A program made the translations under genes and the position numbers. Source: Cannabis sativa (taxonomy: Eukaryota; Streptophyta; Magnoliopsida; Rosales; Cannabaceae). Taken from it: a stretch of DNA of 64,000 bases. The notes beneath the pieces were generated by a model. It saw only the letters and a program-made list of their open reading frames with translations. It was not told where the DNA came from and did not search any database. The first letter of the stretch is position 1. Every line of letters begins with the position of its first letter. This document shows positions 51,588-62,277 of this stretch, piece after piece. Location of the stretch: NCBI RefSeq assembly GCF_029168945.1, contig NC_083608.1:19548136-19612135 (forward strand), in the 5' to 3' direction.

Positions 51588-53383
51588 CATCAATCGTACC
51601 TCCGTGTACGGACAACAGATTTCCCCAACAGTGGATCTCCCCAAATCGGCCCAAAGTCAATATTTAAATGTATTTTACCCATCAGTAGACTTTTTCAACC
51701 TACAAACCCTTAGGGGCCGCTGTTTGGTATGCAGGTTTCATTTCATGGGAATAGATTTAACATTGCTTGGAGAGTGATGAAGGGAATGATAAACCTAAGA
51801 AATCAACATTACCGTGTTTGGTTGACATTGGAATAGAATGTGACATTTTTTTTGTACAATAATAATTATTTTTTTTTCTATAAAACACTAATAATTTAAT
51901 ATTTTTTTCTCTTTCTAAGTGTTGAAAATAATTTTTATTGTTCAATATTCTTGTAGTAATAGTGCCATTAGTGATACCAATTATTCTTGTAGTGTTTGTA
52001 AGGAAAACGAATTATATTTTCGGTTGTGATTTTAAAGCCAACTCTCAAATATTAAAATGGGTAATGTAGGGAAAAAGTTGTCCTCTACCTGTATATGTAT
52101 TTTTGTCTACCAAATCAATGGCAGGGTTGATTGAATCTCAATCTCTCAATCATAATTTTAGAAATCTCAAAATCATAATATATATATTTTTTAAAAATAT
52201 ATATATATATGTAAAAGATTTATACATGCTAGAAAATGTCACCTCTTATATCATAATTCTAATATCTAATTATACGATATGAGTTGTTATTTAGCTAGTA
52301 AATCTTATTTGATTTTCAAGTAATGTATATGATAGTAACATGGTGTATGCATTGTATTGTATTACTCCTTAACTATATTTTATTTGTTTATTTGCAGCAT
52401 GCATTGAAAGTTTACCAACCCCTCCCTTTATATTAAAATATAAAAGTAATTTACATATAAATATATCTATATAATATATATTATAAAGAAAAAGTCTCCA
52501 AAAGAAATATAGAAGAGGAGGAATTGTTTGTTCTTCTATCATTATCATGGTTTGGAAGTATGTAAACTCATATTATCTGACCCTTAAATTGTTAATTAAG
52601 GATTTGGAAATTTCATAAGAAATAAATAAATAAATAAAGTGAGTATTTAATTAACAACAAGTCAAAAATGTGATGGAGTCTCTTCTCTTTGTTGCCAAGG
52701 CTTTAAGTCCTAGTACAAGTAGTAGGAGGAAGAAAGCTATGAGCCCTTAAATAAGTGTAGGTATATAGGAGAGCGACATGGTATGGTAGGGCTTGATCGA
52801 TGACACCATAACACAATACACACATGATACACGTAATAATTGTAGGATAATTATAGCCACAATTAATAATAATAATTATCGTGAACTAAATTATACGGTT
52901 AAATATTATTTTGAATTTTGTATTTTTGTAAAAATTATTAATTTATTTTTTTATTTTGTTAAATGATAATTCAGACTCTACGTGTTTGTAAAATATAATA
53001 TTATAATACTCAAACTCAATTTGGATCAATTTTTTTTTCTATAACAGTTTGACCAAAATCGAGTTCATATTATTATTGTGTGTGTCTCATTTTACAAATA
53101 TAGAGTTTTATTATTTAACAAAGATAGAGCCATAGAGGAACATATTAATAATTTTTGTATGCTTCAAAATTGTATTTTTTTAAATAATAATAAAATAAAT
53201 ATATTAAAATACAAATTAACTGTCTTTTAAAAACAAAACAAAATACTACAATATATAAGCCAAATAAGATTATTAAAATATTTATGATGTATTTCACTTA
53301 TGTAATTCTTATAAGAAAATAAGTCATTAATTTATTGGTTTAATATTTGTGAAAAGGAGAAAGAATATGCCAGGTTCTTTTTT

Positions 53384-53385
<2 letters not shown>
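51588..53385. other. Intergenic, with traces of short elements
   Basis: TTAGGGGCCGCTGTTTGG at 51710-51727 resembles the end of a small DNA transposon whose other end was not found. 52900-53170 is a worn inverted-repeat stretch related to 20907-21280. (TA)n occurs near 52193-52210. No gene seen. Confidence 0.4.
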
Positions 53386-53417
<32 letters not shown>

Positions 53418-53418
53418 G
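53386..53418 (+). repeat. (AAT)n microsatellite
   Basis: About eleven uninterrupted AAT/ATA units immediately upstream of the LINE fragment. Confidence 0.9.
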
Positions 53419-53454
53419 GTGAGTATTTAAATTTAGAACTGTAACTTACAAACA

Positions 53455-53920
53455 CTAATGTGGTGGATTGCTCGGGATCATAAGGGGTTATTCTTGGATG
53501 CGCTGGCGGTTAAAACTTATGGTCAATCCGACCCGTTTTTGGCTGAAGCTATGGCGTTGAAGGAGGCGTTCAGTTGGGTGAAGGGAATGTGGGTTGAGGG
53601 GAGTGTGCCTGCTGGTGTGGTTGTGGAGTCGGACTCGCTGCTGCCGGTGCAAGCCGTGCAACAGAAGAAGCAGTTTTTGTCTCCGGTGGGGCTTTTGATT
53701 TCGGATTGTGTTGCTCTTATGCAATCCTCTCTTTTATTTCTTATTTCAATTAATTAATTTGTTAAACGGTCTGGGAATCAGGCGACTAACTTTTTAGCTC
53801 GTTCTTCTGGTTCTATTCCTAGCTGTGTTTCTCGCTAGGGTTCTGTCCCTGTTGGTCTGGAAACTATCTTAGTAGCTGATTTGATTTAATAAAATTTAAT
53901 TTTTTGGCTGAAAAAAAAAA
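53455..53920 (+). pseudogene. LINE (L1-type) 3' end with RNase H-like domain and A-tail
   Basis: Frame 53458-53757 reads WWIARDHKGLF, then LAEAMALKEAFSW, then VVVESDSL, in the order of the plant L1 RNase H (RVT_3) domain. The Glu and Asp active-site positions are present. After a TAA the same frame continues SGNQATNFLARSS, the usual closing segment. A T/A-rich 3'UTR with AATAAAATTT leads to ten A residues at 53911-53920. 5'-truncated copy; GC content is well above its surroundings, suggesting a younger insertion. Target duplication not found. Confidence 0.75.
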
Positions 53921-54120
53921 CCCCAAATTTAAATAATACAATTCTTTTTTATACTTATATATTTGTTTCTGTTAAATATTTAAAAGATACTAATTTAGGT
54001 TTAAGAATATATACTAAATATTATTTATTTTTGTTTCCAATAAGTCTACTAGTCTAGTGGTGCAATTGACCCCATTACTGGACCCTACGTGTGTGGTTAT
54101 ATATATATATATATATATAT
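53921..54120. other. Intergenic
   Basis: AT-rich, ending in a (TA)n run at 54102-54120. Confidence 0.4.
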
Positions 54121-54567
54121 GGCTATTGTGTTACTATCAGTGTTGCTGGTTGCTACTCTCTTTTCTTCTACAACTACTCTCATTGAGATTTTAATCATAA
54201 ATGAAGATCCATACATACATACATACATACATGCATATATATATATATATACTAGATGAGAGTTACGTGGCGAACCACGTAAATATTAGTTTTATATAAG
54301 TTTTAGTGGTTTTTGTTTAAGAATCCAGTAACTTGAGCAACGACAACAACAATGGTAGATAGATCTATTTAAGTTTTTCATATTTGTAAAGATTATAAAT
54401 CTAAACTTTTAATTTTCTTGATTTGAGATTTTGAATTGTTCTGATTTATTTGTTATATATGGCTATTGTGTTACTATCAGTGTTGCTGGTTGCTACTCTC
54501 TTTTCTTCTACAACTACTCTCATTGAGATTTTAATCATAAATGAAGATCCATACATACATACATACA

Positions 54568-54595
<28 letters not shown>
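54121..54595 (+). repeat. Pair of about 120-bp direct repeats spaced 340 bp apart
   Basis: GGCTATTGTGTTACTATCAG at 54121 recurs at 54461. The identity runs through about 120 bases, into (CATA)n and (TA)n microsatellites in both copies. Both copies start right after a TATATAT run, which may have mediated the duplication. Confidence 0.9.
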
Positions 54596-54599
<4 letters not shown>

Positions 54600-54604
<5 letters not shown>

Positions 54605-55550
54605 TCGGTGACCCCAAAAGAAAATGCAAAAAACAAAGTTTTATAGGTGGAAGCATATATAGAGACATACATTAGAACCATCACACTTAGAACTTTTTCA
54701 AGGCCAGCTTTGCAATATATAAATTTGGAAAATTATTAGGTAGGGACATTATTTATTTGTATGATAGGGGTGTTTTTTCTTTTTGGCATCTCAAATTTCT
54801 AATAACATAGTTATTTTCCAAAGAATTATTTCTGTAAATTTTAAAAATTTAAAACAGTCCGTGCATATTTTCTTTAAAATTGTGTGTAATAATTATTTTA
54901 AACTTATTTTTCACGTCATAAATTATTTAAAATAAAATGTTTAGTTACAATATACAACATGATATAATGAAAAATTGGGAAATAATTTTAAGTAACACTA
55001 CAAAAGTAATTATGCTAAGAATCTCCAATTAAATATTATTGAACATTATTCATCAAGTAACGTGGGAATTTAATGGGAGAGAAAAGAGTATTGATAATTG
55101 GTTTTAATTAAGTTCAACTTTCTTAATCTTATTTATAACAATGACAAAGAATAACACCACCCCATGAAAGACCACCATCATCAACTTATTACAAATTAAT
55201 AACTCATCTAACTACCACTTTTATTCTAATTCACACCACAACAACTCCATATTTCAATGAAGCCACAAAGACAAACAACCAAACACAAATATTATAAATA
55301 TAGAAATAATAATAAGTAATAATAATCTAATTTGATTCTCAATCAAAAATGGAGGACAAAGAACACAGCCTATGATTGTGAATTTATAATATGATATTTC
55401 AGAGAAGTTGTTTATTAAGATATACAATAGAGATGGCAAACATAAAATAATTATTTTAAAAAAAATGATATGGAAGTAATTACAGTATTTTCTTATGACA
55501 AAAACAACAGTAACACTTGTTTTTTACTCTTTTTCTGTAAGGACTATAAA
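54600..55550. other. Intergenic, AT-rich
   Basis: No gene recognised. The last 200 bases may already be downstream sequence of the minus-strand fasciclin gene. Confidence 0.4.
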
Positions 55551-55861
55551 GTGAAGAAAAAAAATTCTTCAAAGCAAAAGCTCTCTTCTTTTCTCTTTAT
55601 ATAATCTTCTTCCATGGTGGTAGTGGTAGTAGTAGGCAGGGCCACTCTACACTGCATATATATACATATATATATATACACACAGCAAAGCTCTTGTTCA
55701 CAGCTAAAAAGGGGAAGATCAAGTATTTGAATCAAAATTACACAAACAAAGAAAAGGGCAATTTTTTTTTTTAATCTTTTACCATTTATGAATTGTTTAT
55801 ACAAAGACATTTTTGTTTTTCCCTGTTTTGAGTATTTAAAAATGAAGAGAAACTTTTTTCT
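55551..55861 (-). other. Probable 3'UTR of the fasciclin-like gene
   Basis: Minus strand after the TAA at 55864-55862. An AATAAA word overlaps the stop codon (TCAATAAAG). The region includes an (AT)n/(ATATAC)n stretch near 55656-55682. The polyadenylation site was not determined. Confidence 0.4.
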
Positions 55862-58049
55862 TTATTGACATGAAGATGATACACCAAAAACACCCAGCAC
55901 ATTGCAGGCCACTTCCATCAACTTTCCTGCAATAAGGTAAAAAATAGCAGAGAGTTAGAACAAGTCAACCCAAACGAGAAAGATTAAAACATAAAACAAA
56001 TATATATATATATATATTAAATATATTAAGGCCAATGATTTTTGCAGTGTTTTTATTTTGGCTTTACTCAAAAAGATTGCCTTAAATAACCCACATACAA
56101 AAAATCAAGGTCAGCTAATAAAATATGCTAGAAGAAGAAGACAGACCAAATCATGCCAGCTAATTTGTTTAAATTTTAATATGATTGAGAGGAGAATGTG
56201 AAAAGGGATGGTGGCGAATATAATAATTAATATTATACAAATTGCTTTGATGGGCATCTAAGGTTTTTGGTGGTGGGAGAAAAAAACCAAACCTAATCTC
56301 AGCACACAGCTGGGGCAAAGCTGGACTCTTTTGGGGAAAACACCTTGGTTTAGGTATATTTTTTAGTCACATGGACTCGGTGGCAAAATATACATTAGTG
56401 GGACATAGACAGGCATAGCTTTTTTATTTTGCTTTTCTTGCCTTAAACGACAGCGTTTTTAGAAGACAGTGCAGCCCGTGATATCATTTATAATCTTTAT
56501 TTTATTTTCACTTCTTCAGTTCTCACCGACCATCACCATTCCCAAGTCCATTTAAAAAAGTTTTCATCTTTGATCAAAGACACAATCATAGTAATACAGA
56601 AACTAAATCTAAACTACCCATGATGATGATATGATACTAATCAATCCTGTTCACTGTTTCATTGAACATAATTAATTAAGATTAACCAAAACAAATGAAA
56701 ATAAAATACTATGAGATTAGAACAGTACCTCTTCTGGTGGGCTTGGTGACAACCTTAACAAGAGGAGTTGTTTTCTTCTCCGAATTGGGGTCCTCGTTAG
56801 GTGGGAAAAGAACCCCATCAATGCCCTGAACTGAAATCCGGCCATCGGTATAGATATCTGGGTCGAAAAGGTAAGCCTGGCTATCGCCATGGCCGAATTT
56901 CACCGAACCATCAGCTTCTTGAGCCATGACCTTATGGGGTAGCCTCAAGGTATCGTAACGAACCTTCCCAAATCGCCTAACTGCATTGTACATACTCTCT
57001 TCGGTTTGGTACTCTGGTATGATGTGGTAGTACACAATCTGTTCCGGTGCCCCAGGCTCGCTAAGCTGGTCCGTAGTCAGTTTAGCCATGGCCTCGTCGT
57101 TCGGGGCTAAAACCGTAATTACATAACCTTCTGATACGAGCCGACCCATCTCGGTGGCCAGAGACGTTAGATTAACTAAAATATCAGCCATTTCGTTGTA
57201 CCCACCGTAATGCACGAGGGTTTGGATAAAGTCCTTGACTTGAGCCATTCCGTCGAAGTGGCCACGTGGCCCACCTGGTCCCGGAGCCGGAGCTGGAGCT
57301 AGAGATGGACCTGGAGCCAAAGCGTCGTAGATTGGAAGAACTGGGGGTGCGCCAGCCGGAACAGGGGCAACTGGCTTTTTTAACCTGTGGGTTCTGGGAT
57401 CAACTACCGGCGCACCTTCCGGCAATACCGCGGAGATTGATCGGAGACTTCTTCTTCTGTTGAAATCTTCTTGAACTGAACGTGGGATTAGAAGACTTTC
57501 GATTCCGTGGATTACACCGTCGGGTCTCACTACGTCGTCGGGACGGACTATCTCGGCCGAGTCGATAACCTTTTGGCCGGAGTTTTTGCTCGTTAAATGA
57601 ACGCGGTCGTTCCAAAGAGTTTTGTGTCTAACCGGAACGGAATCGGAGGCGGGCCACTCGCCGGAGCCGATACGTTTGGGGATAATGTGGAACATTAAGA
57701 GTGTCTGGAGAGACCTTACGTTCCCGGGTTCGAGCAGGAATCGCTTGAATTCAGGGTCGAGTTGGCGTTCTAGAGCTTCGTTTCTCGGGGCGAAAATGGT
57801 GATGTTGTGTTTACCGACGGCCTCTTCTAAGGTCTGTAGCAAAAGGGCTTTCTCGACTAACTCGGCCAACTCAGTATAATGCGAGTCGAGAAGCGCAACC
57901 AGAACCGAGTTAGAATTAATCTGACCAGAACCGGAAGAAGTAGAATTACTTTTCTGAGATGGGTTGTTGGGCAATGCAGCGAAAGAGTTAGTAAAGGAAC
58001 AAAGAATAAAGAATAATAAGAAGGAGACGCCATAGCCATGAGTATCCAT
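55862..58049 (-). CDS. Fasciclin-like arabinogalactan protein, FLA15-18 type
   Basis: Secreted cell-wall/apoplast glycoprotein implicated in adhesion and wall organisation. Two exons on the minus strand: 58049-56729 and 55926-55862, joined over an 802-bp GT/AG intron inside a Gly codon. Product is 461 residues. Start is the ATG at 58049; the longer open frame to 58058 begins with GTG. Residues 1-24 form a signal peptide (MDTHGYGVSFLLFFILCSF). The first FAS1 domain is about 45-188, with NITIFAPRNEAL, LMFHIIPKR and GVIHGIESLLIP. A Pro/Ala-rich linker is about 224-263 (PAPAPGPGGPRG). The second FAS1 domain is about 269-417, with VITVLAPNDEAM, YYHIIPEY and VQGIDGVLFPP. The tail is basic and ends KLMEVACNVLGVFGVSSSCQ, from exon 2. 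No C-terminal hydrophobic GPI signal is seen, which with the two-domain layout matches the FLA15-18 group. Confidence 0.93.
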
Positions 58050-58472
58050 GGCGCTCACAAATAATAAAATCCCTCTGCAAATGAAATGAAATGAAATAAA
58101 GTTTCGATTTTTTCTTCTTTGATTTTAGAGTTTGGAGATTCTTCTCTGTTCTGAGAGAGAACAAAACGAAGAAAAGAGCTGAGAAGAAGTGATGGTATTA
58201 AGGTGGAAGAAGAGAAAAGGAAAGTTAGAGAGAGAAAGAAGAAGAAGTAGAAGACTTTTTCGAGAGAGGGACTACTGTGTTGTGAGTTTTAGTGTTAGCT
58301 TTGGAAGACAGCCTGTATATGGGGACCACACGGCGGCTTCCTTTGCTTCACTCAACTCTAAGCCTAAGCCGTTTATTTGGCTTACTTTCACTCTACCCTT
58401 TTCTACTTCCATTTCATTTAAAAATATGTATTTTATTTCACTTTACCAACTTGGAAGATGGCATTGCTACCT

Positions 58473-58480
58473 ATTTTATA
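58473..58480 (-). promoter_or_regulatory. Putative TATA box of the fasciclin-like gene
   Basis: Minus strand CTATAAAATAGG around these positions, about 425 bases upstream of the start codon. It predicts a 5'UTR of nearly 400 bases, including a TTCTTCTTTC-rich, CT-rich leader at 58130-58260. Confidence 0.45.
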
Positions 58481-58574
58481 GTTTGAGTAAAGAAAATTAA
58501 AAAGCAAAAATGGTTAGAAAAGGTATATGAGTATATTTCTAGAACATTGAAAATGAAAGGGAACATAAAAAATG

Positions 58575-58644
58575 ACTGAGGTGGGAAGGAGGATGGAGTA
58601 GAAAAAAAAAACTGAGGTGGGAAGGAGGATGGAGTAGAAAAAAA
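58575..58644. repeat. 36-bp tandem duplication upstream of the fasciclin-like gene
   Basis: ACTGAGGTGGGAAGGAGGAT followed by GGAGTAGAAAAAAA occurs twice in tandem with a 36-base period, differing only in A-run length. Confidence 0.9.
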
Positions 58645-58802
58645 TGTTCTATGAGTTTCACTTTCTCCTTTATTAAAAAAAAAAAATTATATATATGGTT
58701 TTCTTTTTTGGGAAATGTAAAAGTAGTTTTGTGATATTTTCACATTAATTTTTCTTATTGTGCTCTAATATATAATTATAAATCTTAATAGAAAATTTAA
58801 TA

Positions 58803-59174
58803 AAAAATGCTACCGTCAATCTCCTGTTACAACCTTTTAGTCAACCTCTACACCTGAAACACACGTCGGAATATTTTTTTTACAAATCTTTTTTCACAGC
58901 AGTGTTCAACATCATTCTTGTAAATTTTTGAAAATTTTCAAATAGTTTATAGTGTCAAAAATATATGTTTGAAGTTTTTTGAACACGCGTAGTAAACTAA
59001 AATATTAGGAACTCTATTTTTGATAAACTATTCAGAATTTTTCAAAATTTACAGGGATGATACTGTAACTATAATGAATACCGCTATGAAAAAAAATTAA
59101 AAAAAAATATTTTGACATGTCATTTCAGACGTAAAGGTTGATTAAGAGATTGTAATAGGAGATTAACACTATTC
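58803..59174. mobile_element. Full-length fold-back MITE (Mutator-like)
   Basis: Arms of about 75 bases: left GTCAATCTCCTGTTACAACC and, from the right, GTTAATCTCCTATTACAATC, followed by matching GTCAACCTCTAC / ATCAACCTTTAC and a T-run. A second inverted pair lies inside (TGTAAATTTTTGAAAATTTT against its complement), so almost the entire 372 bp can fold. Flanked by AAATTTAATA on both sides (58793-58802, 59175-59184). Confidence 0.75.
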
Positions 59175-59184
59175 AAATTTAATA

Positions 59185-59603
59185 TGTTATTTAATGCTCA
59201 CTTAATACTTTATTAAAAAATGTAAAATAATAATAATAATGCAAAATTAAATGTAAAATTTAATAATAATGTAAGTCATTTAATGCAAAGGAGTATGTTA
59301 GTTAAAATTTAATAATAAAATATTAAAAATAGCACAATGATAAATATAAAATCATATTATTTATTGTGATACAAATTTTACATTATGCTATATTGTGATT
59401 CAAATTAAATTTTTTTATTATGTGAGATTTTTACGAATTAAATTTACGGTTTTGTTGCAGCTGTTACTATAAATTTTGCTGTGTTGATTTGGTTAACTAA
59501 AATGTTGCATGCCAATATATTAGCATCTCAACTCATAATCATAAAATAAATGACAATAGAAGTTAAAATATTGAGAAAAAGAATAATAAAATATGTTTTG
59601 TTT
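59185..59603. other. Intergenic, AT-rich
   Basis: No gene. Contains AATAATAA-rich low-complexity stretches; ends with the target site of the retroposon that follows. Confidence 0.4.
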
Positions 59604-60099
59604 GTTTCTTCACTCTATTCAAGCTTCCATTGGCAGGGTCTCTCTTATAGCGTGCAGTCTTCGTCTTCGTCAACCTGGACTGGAATAGGTACTGACTGGT
59701 TTCTGTTGTTGTTATAGGATCTGCTTCTTTCTTATGGAATCATCTCCAAGAACAAGTCTCTAAGCTAAGCATTCCTTTAATACTCCACTCTACAGAGTCA
59801 TTGTTTACAATTCCTTTGTTTGTCATTTTCCAGTGGATCTGATTTATTCTCTTTTCTTTAACATTTTTCAATCATCATATATTTGTCTTATTTAAAAGTG
59901 AAGACTCTTGATCATATTCATTCTTCAAGTTACCTTAAGAGTTTTCTATTTTAATTTTTTTTGTCTATCGTTTTGTTGTAAATGAGTTCAATGTTTTTCT
60001 TTCTTTTTTGTTTCACAACTCTTTTATATTCTTTCTTTTTTCAATGTTTTTCTTTTAGTTATAGGTTTGTTTTATATTGATTTTGTTCTATTTTGCGCC

Positions 60100-60800
60100 A
60101 TTATTTATGGCTTTGGCGCCTTACAAGGCTTTAGCACCTATTATATGGTTGGACCCCTAATTATTTAGGGTAGTTTGTTTAAATTTTCACGTTTTTTCGG
60201 TATTGAATGTATAAGAAAATTTGGACACAATAATATTTTAAAGTTAATAAGTTATGCACTATACAGATTTATTAGTTGGAATAAAATGATTATTTTGGTT
60301 AAGATATAATTTTAAGAATATTTTAAACTGAAAAAAGGTTTAAGAGGTTTTACTTTAAACGCTAATTCTTATTAGCTATGTTTTGGTTTATATTTTTAGG
60401 AATTTTCAGCATAAAAGGAAAGTGTTTGGAATTTTAGTATTCAGATTCTAATATTATAATTAATTAAGTAAAATGAAGAATAAGAATCTTGAGGATCTTG
60501 TAATAAAGGGAGGTGGAAACACTAATGGTTAATATATTGGTTTAGATATATTTGGGAAGTCAAATTATTATGAAAATTTAGTTTGTTCTCAATATTATGG
60601 GAATGTACCAAAATTATTATATTATTTGTATTTTTAAAGAATTTCTGGATGAGTGTTATTAGTTTTTTGATGGAAGAAATGGAAGTACAAATTTGATGGA
60701 TGAGCTGCGTCATTATTTATCGCTTTGGTGTCTTTTAAGGTTTTTGCGCATGATTTATGGCTGACCCTAATCATTTAGGGTAATTGATTAAAATTATAGA
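60100..60800 (+). repeat. Diverged direct repeats inside the retroposon
   Basis: About 88 bases at 60100-60187 (ATTATTTATGGCTTTGGCGC; ATTATTTAGGGTAGTTTGTT) recur in altered form at 60711-60797 (ATTATTTATCGCTTTGGTGT; ATCATTTAGGGTAATTGATT), 611 bases downstream. Confidence 0.7.
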
Positions 60801-60877
60801 TATCATGAATTTTTAAAATATTATAAAATTTAATAGCTAACAATTATGGTATATAATTATGAGATTATTGCCTTATT

Positions 60878-60981
60878 AGTTTATTATAGATAACATAATA
60901 TTAATTTTGGGTATATAAAATATAAATATGAGTTTATTATAGATAACATAATATTAATTTGGGTATATAAATTATAAATGT
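60878..60981 (+). repeat. 53-bp tandem duplication inside the retroposon
   Basis: AGTTTATTATAGATAACATA starts at 60878 and again at 60931; the two units differ by short indels. Confidence 0.85.
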
Positions 60982-61637
60982 GGGATTTTGTAATAAATTG
61001 GAGATAGGGACATTAATTGTGAATTGAGAATATTTTGTTTTATTTTATTTTTTATTTTTGGAAAGATATTGAAATAAATGGAAAGTAAATGCTAATGAAG
61101 TATTGAGATTATTGCCTTATTAGTTGTATAGGAAAATACTAATATGAATAGTTTTTATAATAATTTGAATGGTATAATAATTAGGAGGTTATCTATTTAA
61201 ATAATAAATAAGGAAACATTATGTCATAATACCGAATTGGATTAATTAATATTAATTTAATATTATTAATTAAATGTATGATGAAGTGGTAATAGGAAAA
61301 TGGTACTTTTGAATGTGAAAATTGCAATATTAAGTTTTAAGGATATTAATACAATTTTGGTTTAATTTAGGTTAAATAAAGATTATAGATACTATGTGTT
61401 ACGCTATAAATAAAATAATAAATAATTTGACTTATTAAGGATTTTGACATGTTTTAGTCTATAAATAAGTAATATTTTTAAGAGATAAAATGAAATAATT
61501 AGTATATAATATTTTGAATATTTAAGGAATAATGGGTATTAAAAGGAAAATTTTATTTATGTTTGATTTTAAAAGGGTAAAATTAAGGAATAGGTATCCT
61601 ATGAAGGTTATGAAATATAATGTTATAATTTAATTGT

Positions 61638-61669
61638 AACTAGCCAAAGGGTAATCCCTTTGGCTAGTT
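61638..61669. repeat. Perfect 14-bp stem, 4-base loop hairpin
   Basis: AACTAGCCAAAGGG-TAAT-CCCTTTGGCTAGTT, followed immediately by CTAGT. The shape recalls a Helitron 3' hairpin or a transcription-related stem. No Helitron 5' end was identified. Confidence 0.85.
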
Positions 61670-62277
61670 CTAGTATTTTATAGGGAGATCTAGCTCCTTA
61701 GTCTTAGTGGTTGGTTGATTCTCTTCAGTTTGAATAGTTTTCTAATTAAAGTTTTATGCTATTTTTTATGTTTTCTTTTTTTTTCAGGTGGAACTTCAGT
61801 ATTTTATTGAATTAGGAGCGTTCTTTGAAGATGTTATAGCTTTATAGTCTAAATTTCCGGGGGCAGTTTTGTCCCATGGGGCTCGCCCTAAGATTTTCGC
61901 GGCTCATGGTTGGCAAAGCATGCTCTGCGGTTAGACGATGAGCTATCCTGGCTCGAGGAGGTTCCAGTCGGCGGACGTGGGCGTCGTAAATTCATGAGTG
62001 ATTTTAATCACTTTGTCAAAAAAAAAATATGTTTTGTTTATTTACTTTTAATAATTAAATAATTATTATGTAATTTTTTTAATTTTGAATTTATAGAATA
62101 AAAGTTTTATTGAAAGCGGACAATTGATCAATTGGAACATGTTAATTTAATCAAATTTGATAAGATTTAATAAAATTAGGATCAAAAGCTGCACAAAACG
62201 TAACATATATATAGTAATTCATCGAAATAATATAACATATAGTATTTAATCTATAAAAAAATATGACATATAAGTAT

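Larger units (their letters stand above)
59604..62023 (+). mobile_element. 2.4-kb A-tailed retroposon without recognisable protein
   Basis: Bounded by the 16-bp direct repeat AAAATATGTTTTGTTT (59588-59603, 62024-62039), with an A-run at its 3' end (62018-62027, overlapping the repeat). This is the signature of LINE-type target-primed insertion. The 5' 90 bases (TCTTCGTCTTCGTCAACC) and the last 230 bases (GGGGCTCGCCCTAAG; CGGACGTGGGCGTCG) are GC-richer than the AT-rich middle. No open frame resembling RT, endonuclease or any known gene was found. A donor-like GGTACTGAC near 59689 and an acceptor-like TTTTTTTTCAG near 61789 suggest it could be an unspliced non-coding transcript or an internally deleted LINE. 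The middle contains internal duplications. Confidence 0.6.

Noticed and set aside
53386..53920. Target duplication for the LINE fragment
   Set aside because: AT-rich words near both ends (TTTAAATTT, AAATTTAAA) are not a convincing direct repeat.
57266..57879. Plus- and minus-strand frames overlapping the fasciclin-like exon
   Set aside because: Frame shadows of a GC-richer coding exon.
58050..58058. Extension of the fasciclin-like protein to a start at 58058
   Set aside because: That codon is GTG; the first real ATG is at 58049 and gives the usual signal peptide.
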